15,894 nucleotides of DNA, taken from assembly GCA_963611755.1 (NCBI GenBank), contig CAVDTK010000043.1, forward strand, positions 1 to 15,894. Reading direction: 5' to 3'. The DNA is from Paratractidigestivibacter sp963611755. GTDB lineage: Bacteria; Actinomycetota; Coriobacteriia; Coriobacteriales; Atopobiaceae. Below the pieces are notes generated by a model, which worked only from the letters and a program-made list of their open reading frames with translations, was not told the origin of the DNA and did not search any database. The position numbers and the translations under genes are program-made. Positions 6,581 to 14,001 of this stretch are shown here, piece by piece; within the stretch, counting starts at the first letter, position 1, and every line of letters begins with the position of its first letter.

Positions 6581-7564
6581 CTAGTGCACCTCGAGGGGGG
6601 AGTCCTGGCCCGCGTCGAAGGCGAGAAGCGCGTCGACGTTGGTGGCCACCACGTTCTCGACGTACTCCTCGGTGTAGAAGGCCATGTGCGGCGAGACGAT
6701 CACGTTGGGGTAGCCCATGAGGATCGCGCGGTCGTGGTTGGGCAGCACGTCGCGCGAGCGGTCCAGGTAGTAGAGGCCGGCCTCGTGCTCGATGGTGTCA
6801 AGGGCGGCCGCCCCCACCTTGCCGGACTCGACGGCCTCCACCAGCGCGGCCGTGTCGATAAGCGCGCCGCGGGCGGCGTTGACCACCGCGACGCCGGGCT
6901 TCATCAGGGCAAACTGCGCCTCGCCGATCATGTGGGTGTTCTGGGGCAGGCCCGGCGCGTGCAGGGTCACCACGTCGGCGGCGGCGAGAAGCTCGTCCAG
7001 CTCCACGTAGGTGACCAGATCCTTAAGGCTTTCCTTCTCGAACGGGTCGCTCGCCAGGATCTTGCAGCCAAAGCCCGCCAGGCGCCGGCAGACGGCCTCG
7101 CCGATGGCGCCCGTGCCCACGACGCCCACGGTGCAGGCACTGAGCGACTTGCCGATCTTGCCCTTGAGGTCGAAGTCCTGGTAGGCGGCCCCGCCCATCA
7201 CGAACTTGACCTTGCGCAGTGCCATGAGGATGAGCATCACGGTGTAGTCGGCCACGCCGCAGGGCGGGTAGACGGCGTGCGCCACGCGGATGCCCAGGTC
7301 GCGGGCCGCGGCCAGGTCGATGTGCTCGTAGCCGATGGAGCGCGTGGCGATGCTCTTGATGCCCAGCTCGGCCGCCGCGGACAAGAACTCGGGCGTCATC
7401 GGGTTGGTGATGATGGTCAGGGCGTCATAGCCGCGGGCGAGCTCCAGGTTGTCCAAGCTGGGGTACTCGGGGGTCCAGCCAAAGTCGAATCCCTTCTCGG
7501 CGGCTTGTTTTTGAAGGAAGGGCAGCTCATCGTATTCGCGAAGCGAGTAGGCAAAGAGTTTCAC
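6581..7564 (-). CDS. D-isomer-specific 2-hydroxyacid dehydrogenase (D-lactate dehydrogenase-like)
   Basis: 327 residues from a GTG start at 7564, chosen because AAGGAG sits about seven bases upstream and the protein then begins VKLFAYSLREYD like its relatives; a longer frame adds only an unrelated basic stretch. The N-terminal domain has ATRSIGYEHIDL (73-84). The NAD-binding motif GVVGTGAIGEAV with Asp173 downstream indicates NAD(H). Catalytic triad candidates are Arg232 (NAARGALID), Glu261 (DTIEHE) and His293 (SPHMAFYTEE). It likely reduces pyruvate or another 2-oxoacid to the D-hydroxyacid in the cytoplasm, a fermentative NADH sink. It is transcribed divergently from the ABC fusion gene across 156 bases. 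Exact substrate is inferred; a VanH-type role has no supporting neighbours. Confidence 0.92.
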   Translation of the reverse strand: MKLFAYSLREYDELPFLQKQAAEKGFDFGWTPEYPSLDNLELARGYDALTIITNPMTPEFLSAAAELGIKSIATRSIGYEHIDLAAARDLGIRVAHAVYPPCGVADYTVMLILMALRKVKFVMGGAAYQDFDLKGKIGKSLSACTVGVVGTGAIGEAVCRRLAGFGCKILASDPFEKESLKDLVTYVELDELLAAADVVTLHAPGLPQNTHMIGEAQFALMKPGVAVVNAARGALIDTAALVEAVESGKVGAAALDTIEHEAGLYYLDRSRDVLPNHDRAILMGYPNVIVSPHMAFYTEEYVENVVATNVDALLAFDAGQDSPLEVH

Positions 7565-7720
7565 GGCGCGTCTCCTTATCGTTTGGCCACAGGCGTCGCG
7601 TAAGGCGGGCGCCCCTCGATGTCGGGTTTGTCTCCCTCCCAGTTTAGACATCTCGGCGAGCCGTGTGCTGGTGTATCCTCAAGTGCGTCTAACTGGTGTT
7701 TATTTGTTAACGAGGTCTCC

Positions 7721-9361
7721 ATGCCCAACTCACTTAAGAAGGCCCTCTACGCCTTGGTCGCGGTTCTTCTCGCCGCGAGCTGCGTCGCGCCCGCCGCGGC
7801 CACGTATGCCCTCGCGGACGAGACGGGCGATGACGGCTCGGCGACGACCACGACGGCCACCGCGACCGCCGACGCGACCACAACCACGGCCGCCGTCGCG
7901 AGCACCGACGACAACCCCAACTACCTCAACCTCACCGAGCAGGAGCGAGACGAGCTCTACTCCCATGCCCGCCTGGGCGCGGTCGTGGGCAGCGCGCACG
8001 AGACCAAGCTCAAGGAGCAGTACCCCGAAGCCGAGCTCGACCTCTTCCAGAGCGAGGGCGACGTGGTGGCGGCCCTCATGGGCGGCAAGATCGACTACGG
8101 TTTTGTCTCGGAGTTCTACGCCAACCGCTTCATGGAGCAGCAGGACGGCTACCAGTACGTCACGCCCTGGTTCATCACCTTCCAGGACTGCCTGGCGTTT
8201 ACCCCCAGCAAAACCGAGCTGCGCGACAAGGTCGACGAGATCCTCACGCGCTACAGGCAGGACGGCACGCTGGACGCCATCACCCAAAAGTGGGTCAAGG
8301 ACCGCAACTACACCATGGACGGCATCCCCGTGCGCGAGGACGGAGAAGTGCTGCGCGTGGTCTCGACGGGCACCGATGAGCCCTACACCTTTGTGTCGAA
8401 CGGCCAGCTCATGGGTCTGTCCATTGAGTTGATGGAGCGCGTGGCCTACGACCTGGGCATGCGCTGCGAGTTCCAGAACACCAACTTCGGCGGCCTGATC
8501 GCGGCCGTGGGCTCGGGCAAGGCCGACGTGGGCGTGCAGCTCGTGCGTACCGAGGAGCGCGAGAAGCAGGTCATCTTCACCCAGACGTACGTCTCGCTGA
8601 ACTACGGCGCCTTGACCCGCGCGCAGGGCACCACGCAGACGAGCTTTTTCGGTGACATCGCCAAGAACATCAACTCGACCTTCGTGGCCGAGGACCGCTG
8701 GCTGCTGGTGCTGGACGGCCTGCGGACCACCATGGTGATCGCGGCGAGCTCGTTTGCGCTGGGTAGCGTCCTGGCGGCGGGGCTTTGCCGTATGCGCCGC
8801 AGCCGGCGGGCGCCGGTGCGGGGACTCGCGCGCGCCTACGCCAAGCTGGCCACGGGCATCCCGGTGCTGGTCTGGCTCATGATCCTCTATTACGTCATCC
8901 TGGCCGACGTCAACCTGCCCGCGGTCATCGTGGCCATCATCTGCTTTGGCCTGCAGTCGGCCGCCCCTCTGGCCGAGATCTACTGCACGGGCCTGGACAG
9001 CGCCGATAAGGGCCAGATCGAGGCCGCCTACGCGATGGGCTTCTCGCCGTCCGAGACGTTCCGGCGCGTGGTGCTGCCGCAGACCGCGGCGCGCGTGTGG
9101 CCGTTGTACGCGGGCCAGCTGACCTCGCTCATCAAGGAGACCTCGGTGGTGGGCTACGTGGCGATCCAGGACCTCACCAAGGTGTCCGACATCATCCGCA
9201 GCCGTACGTTCCAGGCCTTCTTCCCGCTTATCGCCACGGCCTTGGTGTACTTCGCGGTGATCGCGCTGTGCTCGTGGGTGCTGGGGCGGGTGGCGCTGCT
9301 TCTCGATCCCAAGCGCCGCAAGGAGGAGAAGATCCTCAAGGGGATTGAGCCCAGGGGGTAG
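7721..9361 (+). CDS. Amino-acid-type ABC transporter, fused substrate-binding and permease protein
   Basis: 546 residues. Signal/anchor segment at about 7-30; a Thr/Ala-rich linker at 40-62. Residues 84-195 (LGAVVGS...FQSEGDVVAALMGGKIDYGF...RQDGTLDAITQKW) match the second half of a family-3 solute-binding domain. Residues 208-300 (GEVLRVVSTGTDEPYTFVSNGQLMGLSIELMERVAYDLG...GKADVGVQLVRTEEREKQVIF) match the first half. The permease follows (about 327-528), with EAAYAMGFSPSETFRRVVLPQ (434-454) as the EAA loop that contacts the ATPase. It should import a polar amino acid or similar solute. No ATPase gene lies in the window, so that subunit is encoded elsewhere. ATG at 7721 has GAGGT upstream; the frame is open further upstream without a credible start. 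Confidence 0.9.
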   Translation: MPNSLKKALYALVAVLLAASCVAPAAATYALADETGDDGSATTTTATATADATTTTAAVASTDDNPNYLNLTEQERDELYSHARLGAVVGSAHETKLKEQYPEAELDLFQSEGDVVAALMGGKIDYGFVSEFYANRFMEQQDGYQYVTPWFITFQDCLAFTPSKTELRDKVDEILTRYRQDGTLDAITQKWVKDRNYTMDGIPVREDGEVLRVVSTGTDEPYTFVSNGQLMGLSIELMERVAYDLGMRCEFQNTNFGGLIAAVGSGKADVGVQLVRTEEREKQVIFTQTYVSLNYGALTRAQGTTQTSFFGDIAKNINSTFVAEDRWLLVLDGLRTTMVIAASSFALGSVLAAGLCRMRRSRRAPVRGLARAYAKLATGIPVLVWLMILYYVILADVNLPAVIVAIICFGLQSAAPLAEIYCTGLDSADKGQIEAAYAMGFSPSETFRRVVLPQTAARVWPLYAGQLTSLIKETSVVGYVAIQDLTKVSDIIRSRTFQAFFPLIATALVYFAVIALCSWVLGRVALLLDPKRRKEEKILKGIEPRG

Positions 9362-9411
9362 GGGCGCCGTGGGCCGCGGGCTGTCGGCGCGTCGCGTCGT
9401 GCTCCCTCCCC

Positions 9412-9513
9412 AAAACCCATCGATCTTTGTGGCCCGAGGGCTTCTCGCTTCCTAAAACGCGTCGATCTTTGTAGGTTTTGCCACAAACATGCATGAAAAG
9501 AGCCGACCTTTGT
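9412..9513 (+). repeat. Three direct repeats of an AAAA-N4-CGATCTTTGT motif, about 42 bp apart
   Basis: Copies begin at 9412, 9454 and 9496: AAAACCCATCGATCTTTGT, AAAACGCGTCGATCTTTGT and AAAAGAGCCGACCTTTGT. The starts are exactly 42 bases apart; the third copy is one base shorter internally. The third copy forms the left arm of the palindromic terminator below, whose right arm carries the same motif inverted. The first two look like half-arms. They lie between convergent genes, so they may be remnants of terminator duplication rather than operators. Confidence 0.6.
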
Positions 9514-9532
9514 ACAAAGATCGGCTCGTTTT
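9500..9532. terminator. Bidirectional palindromic terminator between convergent genes
   Basis: 9500-9527 is a nearly perfect palindrome, GAGCCGACCTTTG to CAAAGATCGGCTC, with a single wobble position. It is followed on the plus side by GTTTT (9528-9532) and on the minus side by a T run (the AAAA at 9496-9499). It sits between the ABC fusion gene (stop 9361) and the MFS gene (stop 9594, opposite strand), so it can end both transcripts. Confidence 0.8.
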
Positions 9533-9593
9533 GGGCAGGGGCTAGAAGGCCCAAGAGGTTGAGGCGGCGAGAAACCCGCGGCGCCCTTCTCCG

Positions 9594-11021
9594 CTACTCC
9601 GCCTTATCGCTCAGCGCGGGGCGAATGACCAGCACTACCAGCAAAAACCCGACGAAGGTGACCACGGCCGCCACCAGGAAGACCGCGTTCACGCCGTTCT
9701 GGATGAGGGCGGCGTTGGTGGGGTCGGCCGCGGTGTTCAGGTTGTAGGCCACGCCAAAGACCGTGGCGGCGATGGTGTTGGCCAGCGAGTTCACGAAGTT
9801 CACCAGCGCGGTGCCCACGCCCATGTCGGCGGGCGGCAGGGTGGCCTGCGCGGTGGGGGTGATCGAGACGGCGCGGAAGCTCTCGGCCACGCCGGTCACC
9901 GTGATGGCCGCGAAGTAGACCGCCACGGGCATCGCGGCGCTGGTAAAGCCCATCGCCAGCATCGGCACGGCCACCAGCAGCGTGCCCACGGCCATGGCCT
10001 TCCAGGCGTTGGCGGATTTCTTGCCAACCCAGACACCCGCGACGGTGGGCAGGATCATCGTGAGGATGGTGCGCGGGAACTGCAGCGACCCGGCCAGGCC
10101 GGTCGAGGCGCCCATGACCTTCATGGCGCCGATGGGCGCGTAGGTGTTCATCGCGGTGGTGTAGAAGTAGCAGATGAAGCCCACGACCAGCAGCAACGTG
10201 TACTGGCGGTTGCCAAACAGGCGCAAGGGGATCAGGGGCTCCTCGGCCTTCTTCTCGATGTTCACGAAGGCGAGAAGGGCCACGATGCCCAGGACAAAGC
10301 CGCCGATGATGGCGGGGTTGCCCCAGCCAACGGAAGACCCGAAGTTCAACGCCAATAGGATGCCGCACAGGGCCACGACCAGGGCGCAGATGCCCGCGAC
10401 GTCGATCGTGACCTTGCCCTCGCGCTTGACGTTGGGCAGGTTCGCGCCGATAAGCGCCACGCCCGCCAGCAGCGGCACGGCGGGCATCAGGATGGCCGCG
10501 GTGAGAAGCCCCATGTCGGTAAGGACGCCGGCGATGATCGAGCCGCCGAAGCCGCCCACGGCGATGGCGGTGGCGAGCATGCCCATGGCCTTGGGGACGT
10601 CCTTGCGCTCGTTGATGAGGCCCACGATGATGTAGGGCGCGGCGGTGAAGGCACCCTGCGCGAATCCGATGAGCAGGCGCAGCGCCATCAGCGGCACGAG
10701 CGAGCGCACGAAGGCGAAGGCGCAGCCCGCCACGGCGCAGATGATGCCGGGGATCACCACGATGTTGCGGCGGCCGATAAGGTCACCCAGCTTGCCGCCG
10801 ATGGGCGTCATGATGCACACGCCCAGGCTCGCGAAGATGGTGAACAGGCTCACGTAGCCCATCGCGTCGATCTTCTCGAGGATGGGGGAGGTCAGCGTGG
10901 CGAATACCAGGCCGTACATGGCGACGGACAGCATCATGCAGACGCAGCCGATCTGCACGGCTCGCTTCTTACCGGCAGGCAGGGGGATAGCGACCGGGGC
11001 CGCCTGTTGCGTTTGGGCCAT
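9594..11021 (-). CDS. MFS transporter, 14-TM DHA2 (EmrB/QacA-like) type
   Basis: 475 residues, almost entirely hydrophobic, consistent with 14 membrane segments. Motif A GGKLGDLIGRRN is at 75-86. A GFAQGAFTAAPYIIVGL stretch and the GGFGGSIIAGVL region match proton-coupled drug/solute exporters of the DHA2 group. The N-terminal 20 residues and the C-terminus (RPALSDKAE) should be cytoplasmic. ATG at 11021 has AAAGGAA nearby. It starts 44 bases after the M20 amidohydrolase stop on the same strand, so the two are probably co-transcribed and may share a substrate or product. Substrate and direction cannot be read from sequence. It ends toward the bidirectional terminator at 9500-9532. Confidence 0.9.
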   Translation of the reverse strand: MAQTQQAAPVAIPLPAGKKRAVQIGCVCMMLSVAMYGLVFATLTSPILEKIDAMGYVSLFTIFASLGVCIMTPIGGKLGDLIGRRNIVVIPGIICAVAGCAFAFVRSLVPLMALRLLIGFAQGAFTAAPYIIVGLINERKDVPKAMGMLATAIAVGGFGGSIIAGVLTDMGLLTAAILMPAVPLLAGVALIGANLPNVKREGKVTIDVAGICALVVALCGILLALNFGSSVGWGNPAIIGGFVLGIVALLAFVNIEKKAEEPLIPLRLFGNRQYTLLLVVGFICYFYTTAMNTYAPIGAMKVMGASTGLAGSLQFPRTILTMILPTVAGVWVGKKSANAWKAMAVGTLLVAVPMLAMGFTSAAMPVAVYFAAITVTGVAESFRAVSITPTAQATLPPADMGVGTALVNFVNSLANTIAATVFGVAYNLNTAADPTNAALIQNGVNAVFLVAAVVTFVGFLLVVLVIRPALSDKAE

Positions 11022-11065
11022 GGGTGTTCCTTTCGGTTGGGGAAGAGGGGGTGCCTAAAGGATCC

Positions 11066-12244
11066 TTATGCCTGGTGCTCCTCGAGCCAGCGCACCGCGC
11101 AGTGGGCGAGAAGCGCCGGGCCCTGGTCGCAGACGGCCTCATTGAACTGGACCTTGGGGTTGTGGGCGTTGTAGGCTCCGCGCTCGTCGGGGTAGCCCGC
11201 CGAGAGATACATGAAGGTCGACGGGATCTTCTCGGCGATGGTGGCAAAGTCCTCGCTGGCGCTGGCCTCGATGCCGGGATAGGGGGTAAGGCCGGGGATG
11301 GGGAGCTCTTGCATGTAGCCCACGATCTCGCGGGTGAGGGCGGGGTCGCAGATGAGGGGTGCCACGTCGGAGAGGGCTGTGACCTCGGCGGTGGCGCCAA
11401 AGGCCTCGGCGGTCTTGGTCGCGACCTCGCGCATGCGGCGCACCATGAGCTCGCGGGCGCCCTTGTCGTTGGAGCGGATGGTGCCCTCAAGGACCGCCGT
11501 GTCGGGGATGATGTTTGCCGCGGTGCCCGCCTCGAAGTGGCCGACGGTCATGATGGCCGCCTTGGTGGGATCGACCTCGCGGGCCATGATGGCCTCGAGG
11601 GCCAGGTAGATGTGGACGGCGGCGTTGATGGGGTCGATGGAGTTCTGCGGGTAGGCGCCGTGCGAGCCGCGGCCCTTGACCTCGATCCTAAAGCCGTCGA
11701 CCGAGTACATCATGGTGCTCTTGTCGTTGTACATGAAGATGCCCACGGGCATGCGGCCCGCCGCCACGTGATAGGCCAGGGCCACGTCGGGCTTGGGGTC
11801 ATCCAGGATGCCGGCCTCGATCATGTCGCGGGCGCCCTCGAAGGTCTCCTCCGCGGGCTGGAACATGAACTTGACGGTGCCCTTGAGCAGGCCTTCGTTC
11901 TCTTTGAGCATACGGGCCGCGGTAAGGAGCATCGCCGCGTGGAAGTCGTGGCCGCACGCGTGGGCGCGGTCTCCGGTGGGGCAGGCAAAGGGCTCGCCGC
12001 TCTCCTCGGGCATGGGCAGGGCGTCCATGTCGGCGCGAAGCAGGATCACGGGGGAGCCCTGGCCTAAGGTGCAGGTGACGCCGTGGCCGCACGGCTTGGG
12101 GTCAAGGCCGTATTCAAGGAGCTTCTCGGTAACAAATGCACAGGTCTTGGGGGTTTCGAGGCCCACTTCCGCGTTGGTGTGGATGTGGCGGCGGTTGGCG
12201 ACGGTCTCGTCCTTCAACTCGCGGGCGCGCTCGTAAAAGTCCAT
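11066..12244 (-). CDS. M20 family amidohydrolase (M20D, N-acyl-amino-acid/hippurate hydrolase-like)
   Basis: 392 residues, the normal length for M20D enzymes. Metal-site motifs: RADMDALPMPE (70-80), HACGHDFHAAML (95-106, with Cys97, His99 and His102), FQPAEE (128-133, Glu132-Glu133), AYHVAAG (His159) and a C-terminal HNPKVQFNE. The dimerisation/lid domain begins near RGSHGAYPQNSIDPI. These cytoplasmic two-metal enzymes cut amide bonds of N-acylated amino acids or small peptides; the exact substrate is not evident. ATG at 12244 has GAAGGAG five bases upstream. It is followed after 44 bases by the MFS gene, suggesting a transporter-hydrolase pair. Confidence 0.93.
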   Translation of the reverse strand: MDFYERARELKDETVANRRHIHTNAEVGLETPKTCAFVTEKLLEYGLDPKPCGHGVTCTLGQGSPVILLRADMDALPMPEESGEPFACPTGDRAHACGHDFHAAMLLTAARMLKENEGLLKGTVKFMFQPAEETFEGARDMIEAGILDDPKPDVALAYHVAAGRMPVGIFMYNDKSTMMYSVDGFRIEVKGRGSHGAYPQNSIDPINAAVHIYLALEAIMAREVDPTKAAIMTVGHFEAGTAANIIPDTAVLEGTIRSNDKGARELMVRRMREVATKTAEAFGATAEVTALSDVAPLICDPALTREIVGYMQELPIPGLTPYPGIEASASEDFATIAEKIPSTFMYLSAGYPDERGAYNAHNPKVQFNEAVCDQGPALLAHCAVRWLEEHQA

Positions 12245-12382
12245 AAGGCTCCTTCATTCAGGGGGTTTCCTCGTGGAACGCAAGTATCCCAGACCAGTGT
12301 GTCGCGGGGGTTAAACGTTGAAGACGGCGACCGGCGCGGGCGCGGGCGAGTTGATGTGGCGAGAAGCCCGGGGCGTCGGGGC

Positions 12383-12841
12383 CTACTCGTAGGCCGCCTC
12401 GAGGTCGGCCGTCTCGCCGTTGGCGTAGGTGACGCTCACGGCCTTGACCGAGGCCACGTCGCCGCCCTCGAGCCTGAACTCCGTGAGCACGAGGTCGAGG
12501 CTCGTGGGCTCGTCGCCGCTCCTGAGGGTCACGGCGAGCTTCTCGCCGTCCTGCGTTACGGAGTCGATCGTCTGGCCGGGGATGGAGCCGCCGGAGAGCT
12601 GCAGCTGGATATAGCCGTCGCGGGCCGCCCAGCCGTCGCCCGGCATTGCTACCACGGCGCCGCCCGCGACCTGCATGGACAAGACGTTGAGGTCGTCGTC
12701 TTGCGTGGCGGTCCAGGGGGAGGCGGGGGCGTCCGCGGATTGGGCCTTGGGCCCCGCGAGGTTAAACGCCAGGGCGCCCGCGATGCACACGCAGGCTATC
12801 GCTGCGATGATGATGCCGACGGTCTTCTTGTTGAGGCTCAT
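12383..12841 (-). CDS. Small membrane-anchored or secreted protein, unknown function
   Basis: 152 residues from ATG at 12841, which has AAGGAG seven bases upstream (an upstream in-frame start at 12907 lacks this and would bury the anchor). A basic MSLNKK start and a hydrophobic stretch at about 8-28 form an uncleaved anchor or signal peptide. The remaining ~120 residues should be outside the cell: a polar Ala/Ser/Asp linker (about 31-50) and a beta-rich region with repeated short strands (LNVLSMQVAGGAVVAMPGDGW, YIQLQLSGG, KLAVTLRSG, LDLVLTEFRLEGGDV). No catalytic motif is seen and I do not recognise a family. It starts 81 bases after the phosphoglycerate mutase stop on the same strand, so co-transcription is possible. 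Confidence 0.75.
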   Translation of the reverse strand: MSLNKKTVGIIIAAIACVCIAGALAFNLAGPKAQSADAPASPWTATQDDDLNVLSMQVAGGAVVAMPGDGWAARDGYIQLQLSGGSIPGQTIDSVTQDGEKLAVTLRSGDEPTSLDLVLTEFRLEGGDVASVKAVSVTYANGETADLEAAYE

Positions 12842-12922
12842 GGTGGGTCTCCTTTTGAACGCGGCGCTGGTCAGCGGCCTGGTTTTGCAGGGCTGCGCGG
12901 GTTGCACGGCGGCGCTTCTCGC

Positions 12923-13747
12923 CTACGCCTGGCCCAACGACTCCACGGCGAGTATACCCGCCCGCGCGGCGTCCGGGTCAAGGAAGCTGCCGGGGCCCGT
13001 GATGCGAGGGCGCGCGGCGGGCGCGGCGCCGCCGGGGGCCGTCGCGGGTGCGGCGTCCGTCTCGTCCGTCTCGAATTCGTATGCCAGGGGCACGCCGGTG
13101 GGGATGTTCACCTTAGAGATCTCCTGCGCGGGTATGTCTTCCAGGGTTTTCTTGATCGCGCGCACGACCGAGCCGTGGGTCACCACCAGAACGGTCTGCC
13201 CGGTCGCCAGGCGCGGCTCGACGCAGGCTTGCCACCAGGGAGCCAGGCGGCAGACCACGTCTTCCAGCGACTCGGCGGTGATGAGCGAGGGGTCGGCGTC
13301 GTCCAGGCCGTCCGCGCGGTAGCGGGCGTCGCGGCCGGTGAAGTAGGCCGAGTCGGTGTCGATGGCCGGCGGCCGCACGTCGTAGCTGCGGCGATACAGG
13401 TTGAACTGTTCTTCTCCGTAACGGCGGCGCATGGCCGGACGCGTCTGTCCCTGCAGGGCGCCGTAGTGGCGCTCGTTCAGGCGCCAGGTCCGCTCGACCG
13501 GGATCCACAGGCGGTTGGCGGCGTCCAGGGCGATGTTTGCCGTGGTGATCGAGCGGCGCAGCAGCGAGGTGAAGCAGATCTCGGGCTTGAGGCCGGCGCT
13601 TTTGAGCAGGGTGCCGGCGTGGGCGGCCTGCTCACGGCCGCGCTGGGTGAGCGGCACGTCGACCCACCCGGCAAAGCGATTGACCGAGGGGTCCGTCCAG
13701 GTGCTCTCGCCGTGCCTCATGACCACCAGGGTCGCTCGCCTGCCCAT
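12923..13747 (-). CDS. gpmA: 2,3-bisphosphoglycerate-dependent phosphoglycerate mutase homologue, divergent
   Basis: 274 residues, about 25 longer than usual. Histidine phosphatase core: RHGES (11-15, His12 the phosphate carrier), Arg64-Arg65, LNERHYGALQG (90-100, Glu92), YRRSYDVRPP (118-127), VVTHGSVVRA (188-197, His191), and IPTGVPLAYEF (215-225), which is the GpmA signature end. It would interconvert 3- and 2-phosphoglycerate in glycolysis. Oddities: RHGES is followed by TWTDPSVNRFAGW, with an Asn-to-Thr change, two extra residues, and Ala in place of the Thr of TGW. HGNS is replaced by HGSV, and the Lys after LQG is Arg. The C-terminal tail (226-274) is Ala/Pro-rich. A phosphatase or side role is therefore possible. 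GGAGG precedes the ATG at 13747. Confidence 0.85.
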   Translation of the reverse strand: MGRRATLVVMRHGESTWTDPSVNRFAGWVDVPLTQRGREQAAHAGTLLKSAGLKPEICFTSLLRRSITTANIALDAANRLWIPVERTWRLNERHYGALQGQTRPAMRRRYGEEQFNLYRRSYDVRPPAIDTDSAYFTGRDARYRADGLDDADPSLITAESLEDVVCRLAPWWQACVEPRLATGQTVLVVTHGSVVRAIKKTLEDIPAQEISKVNIPTGVPLAYEFETDETDAAPATAPGGAAPAARPRITGPGSFLDPDAARAGILAVESLGQA

Positions 13748-13835
13748 AACAACCTCCGTCGTCGCGCGCGTGCAGCTTCAAACCCTATGGTAGCCCCCGT
13801 GGCATCGCCCCGGGACGACGGGTTAGATTCTCTCT

Positions 13836-13974
13836 AACACGATATTGGGCGGCTAGATTGCGAATTGGCGAGAAGACCCCGGTTTAGTCTTCTCGCCAAC
13901 TGGGCTTTTGTCGTCGAAGGAGCGGAGTAAGTCCCTTAAACCGGTTTTAGCCGCCCACTATCGTGTTTGATTTT
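13836..13974 (+). ncRNA. Structured RNA-like element C with long stem, inner hairpin and possible pseudoknot
   Basis: Arms 13836-13855 and 13948-13967 (AACACGATATTGGGCGGCTA / its near complement) pair with one mismatch, and TTTT follows at 13971-13974. Inside is a perfect 13-bp hairpin (13865-13877 with 13887-13899; TTGGCGAGAAGAC / GTCTTCTCGCCAA). Its nine-base loop contains CCGGTTTA, which is fully complementary to TAAACCGG at 13937-13944, an eight-pair pseudoknot option. A CGAA on the 5' side and CCGGTTTT by the right arm echo element B in the same plus orientation. The T tract ends 27 bases before the stop of the convergent MFS gene, the same spacing as element B to its neighbour. On the minus strand no T run follows. 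Homology to A and B is tentative. Confidence 0.55.
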
Positions 13975-14001
13975 CTCCGTCGCCGCCTTCTCGACCCCCG
14001 C

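Noticed and set aside
7640..7680. A promoter before the ABC fusion gene (TTAGAC and TATCCT)
   Set aside because: The boxes are 24 bases apart, too far for a sigma-70 promoter, and no extended -10 is present.
9412..9513. A short CRISPR-like array
   Set aside because: Only three degenerate 19-base copies, spacers of about 23 bases, no cas genes, and the last copy belongs to a terminator.
12083..13837. A 584-codon plus frame spanning three minus-strand genes
   Set aside because: It crosses the starts and stops of the M20, small membrane protein and mutase genes, and its product is Gly/Arg/Val/Ala-rich without motifs.
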